From: Herbaspirillum sp. ASV7
Lineage (GTDB): Bacteria > Pseudomonadota > Gammaproteobacteria > Burkholderiales > Burkholderiaceae_D
Assembly (NCBI RefSeq): GCF_016429215.1
Contig: NZ_JAELUH010000007.1
Location: 57,016 to 121,015, forward strand
Direction of reading: 5' to 3'
Length of the DNA: 64,000 nt
The position numbers and the translations under genes are program-made. The notes beneath the pieces are model-generated. The model saw only the letters and a program-made list of their open reading frames with translations, made no database searches and was not told where the DNA came from. Of the stretch, positions 60,619 through 64,000 are shown in pieces (within the stretch, counting starts at the first letter, position 1; the number at the start of each line of letters is the position of its first letter).

Positions 60619-63027
60619 ATGACGACTCCTCTACTCACAGAACAATCGCAATTGCCGCTGTTGCCGTTACGGGATGTGGTTGTCTTCCCGCACATGGTGA
60701 TTCCGCTCTTCGTCGGCCGCCCGAAGTCGATCAAGGCGCTGGAAGCGGCCACGGAGCAAGGCAAGAGCATCATGCTCGCGGCCCAGAAGGCCGCTGCCAA
60801 GGATGAGCCTTCGGCAGAAGACATCTATGAAATCGGTTGCGTGGCCAACATCCTGCAGATGCTGAAGCTGCCCGACGGTACCGTGAAGGTCCTGGTCGAA
60901 GGCGCGCAGCGCGCACGCATCCATCACATCAGCGAACTGGAAACGCATTTCGTCGCCGACCTGACCCCGGTGGAATCGGAGCAGGGCGACGAAGCCGAAG
61001 TCGAAGCCATGCGCCGCACCATCGTGCAGCAGTTCGACCAGTACGTGAAGCTGAACAAGAAGATCCCGCCCGAGATCCTGACCTCGCTGGCAGGTATCGA
61101 TGATGCCGGCCGCCTGGCCGACACCATCGCCGCGCACCTGCCCCTGAAGCTGGAGCAGAAGCAGGTGATCCTGGAGATCTTCAACGTCGCCAAGCGCTAC
61201 GAGCACCTGCTCGGCCAGCTGGAAGGCGAACTCGACATCCTGCAGGTGGAAAAGCGCATCCGTGGCCGCGTCAAGCGCCAGATGGAAAAGTCGCAGCGCG
61301 AGTACTACCTGAACGAACAGGTCAAGGCCATCCAGAAGGAACTGGGTGAGGGTGAAGACGGCGCCGATCTGGAAGAGCTGGAAAAGAAGGTGCTGGCCGC
61401 CAAGATGCCCAAGGAAGCGTTGGAGAAGGCCCAGTCCGAGCTCAAGAAGCTCAAGCTGATGTCGCCCATGTCGGCCGAAGCTACCGTGGTGCGCAACTAC
61501 ATCGATACCCTGGTCGCGCTGCCCTGGAAGAAGAAGTCCAAGGTCAACAACGACCTGACCAATGCCGAGAAGGTCCTGGAAGGCGATCACTATGGCCTGG
61601 AGAAGGTCAAGGAACGCATCCTGGAATATCTCGCCGTGCAGCAGCGCGTGGACAAGCTGAAGGCACCGATCCTATGCTTCGTCGGTCCCCCGGGCGTGGG
61701 CAAGACCTCGCTGGGCCAGTCCATTGCCCGTGCCACCAACCGCAAGTTCGTGCGCATGGCCCTGGGTGGCGTGCGTGACGAGGCCGAGATCCGTGGCCAC
61801 CGTCGTACCTACATCGGTTCCATGCCGGGCAAGATCCTGCAGAGCCTGTCCAAGGTCGGCGTACGCAATCCGCTGTTCCTGCTGGATGAAATCGACAAGC
61901 TGGGCATGGACTTCCGTGGCGATCCGTCCTCGGCCCTGCTGGAAGTGCTGGATCCGGAACAGAACCACACCTTCTCGGACCACTACATCGAAGTCGATTT
62001 CGACCTGTCGGACGTGATGTTCGTGGCGACTTCGAACTCCTTCAACATCCCGCCGGCACTGCTGGACCGGATGGAAGTGATCCGCCTGTCGGGTTACACC
62101 GAGGACGAGAAGACCAGCATTGCGCAGCGTTACCTGCTGCCCAAGCAGATCAAGAACAACGGCCTGAAGGAAGGCGAGATCAGCGTGGCCGAATCGGCCA
62201 TCCGCGACATCATTCGCTATTACACCCGTGAAGCCGGCGTGCGTTCGCTGGAACGCGAAGTCTCGAAGATCTGCCGCAAGGTGGTCAAGATGCTGCTGCT
62301 GAAGAAGCAGGAGAAGAAGATCACCGTCACCTCGCGCAACCTGGACAAGTTCCTGGGCGTGCGCCGCTTCGATTTCGGCATCGCCGAGAAGGAAAACCAG
62401 ATCGGCCAGGTGGTTGGCCTGGCCTGGACCGAAGTGGGTGGCGACCTCCTGACCATCGAAGCGGTGAACATGCCCGGCAAGGGCCAGATCATCCGCACCG
62501 GCACGCTGGGCGATGTGATGAAGGAATCGATCGAAGCAGCGCGCACCGTGGTGCGTAGCCGCGCCCGCAAGCTGGGTATCAAGAACGAGGTGTTCGAGAA
62601 GAGCGACATCCACATCCACGTGCCGGAAGGCGCGACGCCCAAGGATGGTCCGTCCGCAGGTATCGCGATGACCACGGCGCTGGTCTCCATCTTCAGTGGC
62701 ATTCCGGTGCGTGCTGACGTGGCGATGACGGGTGAAATCACCCTGCGTGGCGAGGTGTTGCCCATCGGTGGCCTGAAGGAAAAGCTGCTGGCGGCGCATC
62801 GTGGCGGTATCAAGACGGTGTTGATTCCTGAGCAGAACGTGAAGGATCTGGCCGAGATTCCGGACAACGTCAAGAACAAGCTGGAGATCATCCCGGTGCG
62901 TTGGATCGACAAGGTGCTGGAGGTGGCGCTGGAACGCCAACCGGTGCCGCTGAGCGAGGATGAAGCCATCGTCGAGACAGCGGTGACGGCCAAGGATGGG
63001 GCCAGCGATCCGGTGGTCAAGCACTGA
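60619..63027 (+). CDS. lon: ATP-dependent protease La (Lon)
   Basis: An 802-residue Lon. The LAN substrate-binding domain starts LPLLPLRDVVVFPHMVIPLF. Walker A is GPPGVGKTSLGQ (about 354-365). The protease domain has catalytic Ser in ATPKDGPSAGIAM (about 679) and Lys in GGLKEKLLAAHRGG (about 722). It degrades misfolded and regulatory proteins. The ATG at 60619 is preferred over a TTG 15 bases upstream. I found no convincing sigma-32 promoter in the clpX-lon gap. hupB follows, the usual order. Confidence 0.97.
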   Translation: MTTPLLTEQSQLPLLPLRDVVVFPHMVIPLFVGRPKSIKALEAATEQGKSIMLAAQKAAAKDEPSAEDIYEIGCVANILQMLKLPDGTVKVLVEGAQRARIHHISELETHFVADLTPVESEQGDEAEVEAMRRTIVQQFDQYVKLNKKIPPEILTSLAGIDDAGRLADTIAAHLPLKLEQKQVILEIFNVAKRYEHLLGQLEGELDILQVEKRIRGRVKRQMEKSQREYYLNEQVKAIQKELGEGEDGADLEELEKKVLAAKMPKEALEKAQSELKKLKLMSPMSAEATVVRNYIDTLVALPWKKKSKVNNDLTNAEKVLEGDHYGLEKVKERILEYLAVQQRVDKLKAPILCFVGPPGVGKTSLGQSIARATNRKFVRMALGGVRDEAEIRGHRRTYIGSMPGKILQSLSKVGVRNPLFLLDEIDKLGMDFRGDPSSALLEVLDPEQNHTFSDHYIEVDFDLSDVMFVATSNSFNIPPALLDRMEVIRLSGYTEDEKTSIAQRYLLPKQIKNNGLKEGEISVAESAIRDIIRYYTREAGVRSLEREVSKICRKVVKMLLLKKQEKKITVTSRNLDKFLGVRRFDFGIAEKENQIGQVVGLAWTEVGGDLLTIEAVNMPGKGQIIRTGTLGDVMKESIEAARTVVRSRARKLGIKNEVFEKSDIHIHVPEGATPKDGPSAGIAMTTALVSIFSGIPVRADVAMTGEITLRGEVLPIGGLKEKLLAAHRGGIKTVLIPEQNVKDLAEIPDNVKNKLEIIPVRWIDKVLEVALERQPVPLSEDEAIVETAVTAKDGASDPVVKH

Positions 63028-63072
63028 GCTGGCTGCACTTCATCGCCGGCATCGGCTGGTATTGAAATGTTG

Positions 63073-63100
63073 AAAAGCGCCTCGTCAGAGGCGCTTTTTT
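63073..63100 (+). terminator. intrinsic terminator after lon
   Basis: AAAAGCGCCTC/GAGGCGCTTTT around a GTCA loop with six T residues, 45 bp after the lon stop. Confidence 0.92.
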
Positions 63101-63184
63101 CTTATGCGCCGGGGTTCAGCATTCGCAGCGCCGTGCTGAAGGATGGCGCTGCGCTGAAAATCATGTCAAAAGCCGGAAACCCGC

Positions 63185-63213
63185 TTGACACCTGGGGAAG
63201 CGGCTTGTTTAAT
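63185..63213 (+). promoter_or_regulatory. sigma-70 promoter of hupB
   Basis: TTGACA (63185-63190), 17-bp spacer, TTTAAT (63208-63213), 110 bp before the hupB start. Confidence 0.72.
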
Positions 63214-63322
63214 AGCCGCTGCGGAAATTGCCGCAAGGCAAGCGACGGTGAGAGGGGCTCTGTCGTTGGGTCGCACGAGCTGTCACTTGAAATCAAACCA
63301 AATACTTGTTCGAGGGGCGTAA

Positions 63323-63595
63323 GTGAATAAAGGCGAACTGATTGAACACATTGCCGGTGCTGCGGATATCTCCAAGGCAGCGGCCGGACGTGCGGTAGAC
63401 GCATTCATCGGTGCGGTGAAGACCACACTGAAGAAGAATGGCACCGTGACCCTGGTTGGTTTCGGCACATTTGCGGTGGGCAAGCGCGCCGCGCGTACGG
63501 GGCGTAATCCGCAGACGGGAGCCGCCATCAAGATCAAGGCAAGCAAGGTTCCTAAATTTAAAGCTGGCAAAGCTTTAAAAGATGCTATAAAATAA
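63323..63595 (+). CDS. hupB: DNA-binding protein HU-beta
   Basis: A 90-residue nucleoid protein starting at GTG (read as Met) with GAGGGG upstream. The start [20 protein letters not shown] and the DNA-binding arm motif [20 protein letters not shown], then [18 protein letters not shown], are standard HU. It has its own promoter and terminator-insulated position after lon. Confidence 0.97.
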   Translation: MNKGELIEHIAGAADISKAAAGRAVDAFIGAVKTTLKKNGTVTLVGFGTFAVGKRAARTGRNPQTGAAIKIKASKVPKFKAGKALKDAIK

Positions 63596-63644
63596 TGTTC
63601 TTTCGTTGCTGAGGAAACAAGGCAACGAGACTGTTAAGGTTGCC

Positions 63645-63720
63645 GGGCGCTTAGCTCAGTTGGTAGAGCGGAGCCCTTACAAGGCTTAGGTCGGGAGTTC
63701 GAGCCTCTCAGCGCCCACCA
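63645..63720 (+). tRNA. tRNA-Val (anticodon UAC)
   Basis: A 76-nt cloverleaf: acceptor GGGCGCT/AGCGCCC, D-arm TAGCTCAGTTGGTAGAGC, anticodon loop CTTACAA (UAC), T-loop GTTCGAGCC, encoded CCA. It lies 27 bp before tRNA-Asp. Confidence 0.97.
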
Positions 63721-63747
63721 GCATCCTGCACAGTCTGCACCCGTTTT

Positions 63748-63824
63748 GGAGCGGTAGTTCAGTTGGTTAGAATACCGGCCTGTCACGCCGGGGGTCGCGG
63801 GTTCGAGCCCCGTCCGCTCCGCCA
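63748..63824 (+). tRNA. tRNA-Asp (anticodon GUC)
   Basis: A 77-nt cloverleaf: acceptor GGAGCGG/CCGCTCC, anticodon loop CTGTCAC (GUC), T-arm CGGGTTCGAGCCCCG, encoded GCCA end. Followed by a terminator. Its 3' end is repeated at the window edge. Confidence 0.97.
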
Positions 63825-63835
63825 GATAAAACGCC
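63805..63835 (+). repeat. direct repeat, copy 1 (tRNA-Asp 3' end)
   Basis: A 31-bp sequence covering the last 20 bases of tRNA-Asp and 11 bases beyond, identical to 63970-64000. Confidence 0.9.
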
Positions 63836-63864
63836 TCGTTCGCAAGAACGGGGCGTTTTGTTTT
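63828..63864 (+). terminator. intrinsic terminator after tRNA-Asp
   Basis: AAAACGCC-T-CGTTC pairs with GAACG-G-GGCGTTTT around GCAA, then a T-rich tail. Confidence 0.88.
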
Positions 63865-63969
63865 TGCGCAGCAAAAACGGGCGGAGTGGAGGGAGCCGCC
63901 TGCGCGGCTCCCGGCGGGGCGAGAAGGGAATCGCTTGCAAGCGATTCCGCAGCCTGCGCTTGTGTAGGA

Positions 63970-64000
63970 GAGCCCCGTCCGCTCCGCCAGATAAAACGCC
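63970..64000 (+). repeat. direct repeat, copy 2 (tRNA-Asp 3' end), reaching the window edge
   Basis: Identical over 31 bp to 63805-63835 and 165 bp downstream. It runs to the last base, so its true length is unknown. The intervening DNA holds two strong hairpins: GGAGCCGC/GCGGCTCC (63892-63911) and the 22-bp palindrome at 63927-63948 with arms GGAATCGCTTG/CAAGCGATTCC. Confidence 0.9.

Noticed and set aside
63970..64000. A second tRNA-Asp gene
   Set aside because: Only the 3' part (T-arm end and acceptor) is present before the window ends; the upstream bases do not form a cloverleaf.

Overview
The window is GC-rich, densely packed chromosomal DNA from a betaproteobacterium. It most resembles Herbaspirillum or a close relative in the Oxalobacteraceae. 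This rests on gene families and order: hpnCDE squalene genes, a tartrate (ttu) cluster, a RegB/RegA-type pair, and the block tig-clpP-clpX-lon-hupB-tRNA-Val-tRNA-Asp. It is inference, since no database search was possible.

Layout. 1-5.9 kb: a thioesterase, a GNAT acetyltransferase, a chemotaxis receptor, the C4-dicarboxylate carrier DctA, and a LysR regulator divergent from a DJ-1/PfpI protein. 6-18.3 kb: a two-armed phosphodiester/phospholipid scavenging locus. The minus arm is LacI regulator, UgpB-, UgpA- and UgpE-like ABC importer parts with no ATPase gene. The plus arm is TonB-dependent receptor, ExbB, ExbD, TonB, Tat-exported phospholipase C and a glycerophosphodiesterase. Two near-identical palindromes in the divergent promoter region are the probable LacI operators. 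18.3-18.4 kb: a candidate minus-strand small RNA with two anti-Shine-Dalgarno elements and a strong terminator.

18.5-30.8 kb is mostly housekeeping: NRDE protein, DUF4936, YgfZ, MltG, Tmk, HolB, a Fur-box siderophore receptor, RegB/RegA, TatD, an ankyrin protein and an FMN-dependent lactate-type dehydrogenase. 31-35.5 kb holds hpnE, hpnD and hpnC, with an HDOD gene on the opposite strand splitting hpnC from hpnD.

35.7-48.2 kb is the most unusual part: a complete type I secretion operon (ABC ATPase, HlyD adaptor, TolC) followed by three related substrate genes. Together these carry five copies of a papain/C39-like cysteine-peptidase-like domain, two RTX blocks in each of two proteins, and a common C-terminal tail. 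Two of the five domains lack the catalytic Cys. A leftover copy of the tolC 3' end and its leader between two substrate genes shows that the array grew by tandem duplication.

48.8 kb has tRNA-Leu(UAG). 49.1-55.8 kb has a DUF1653 protein and a LysR-controlled tartrate pathway (TtuC, TtuD, pyruvate kinase, MFS carrier). 56-63.6 kb has a CreA-family protein and the proteostasis block, ending with HU, two tRNAs and a partial duplication of the tRNA-Asp 3' end at the window edge. No IS element, CRISPR array or rRNA was seen.
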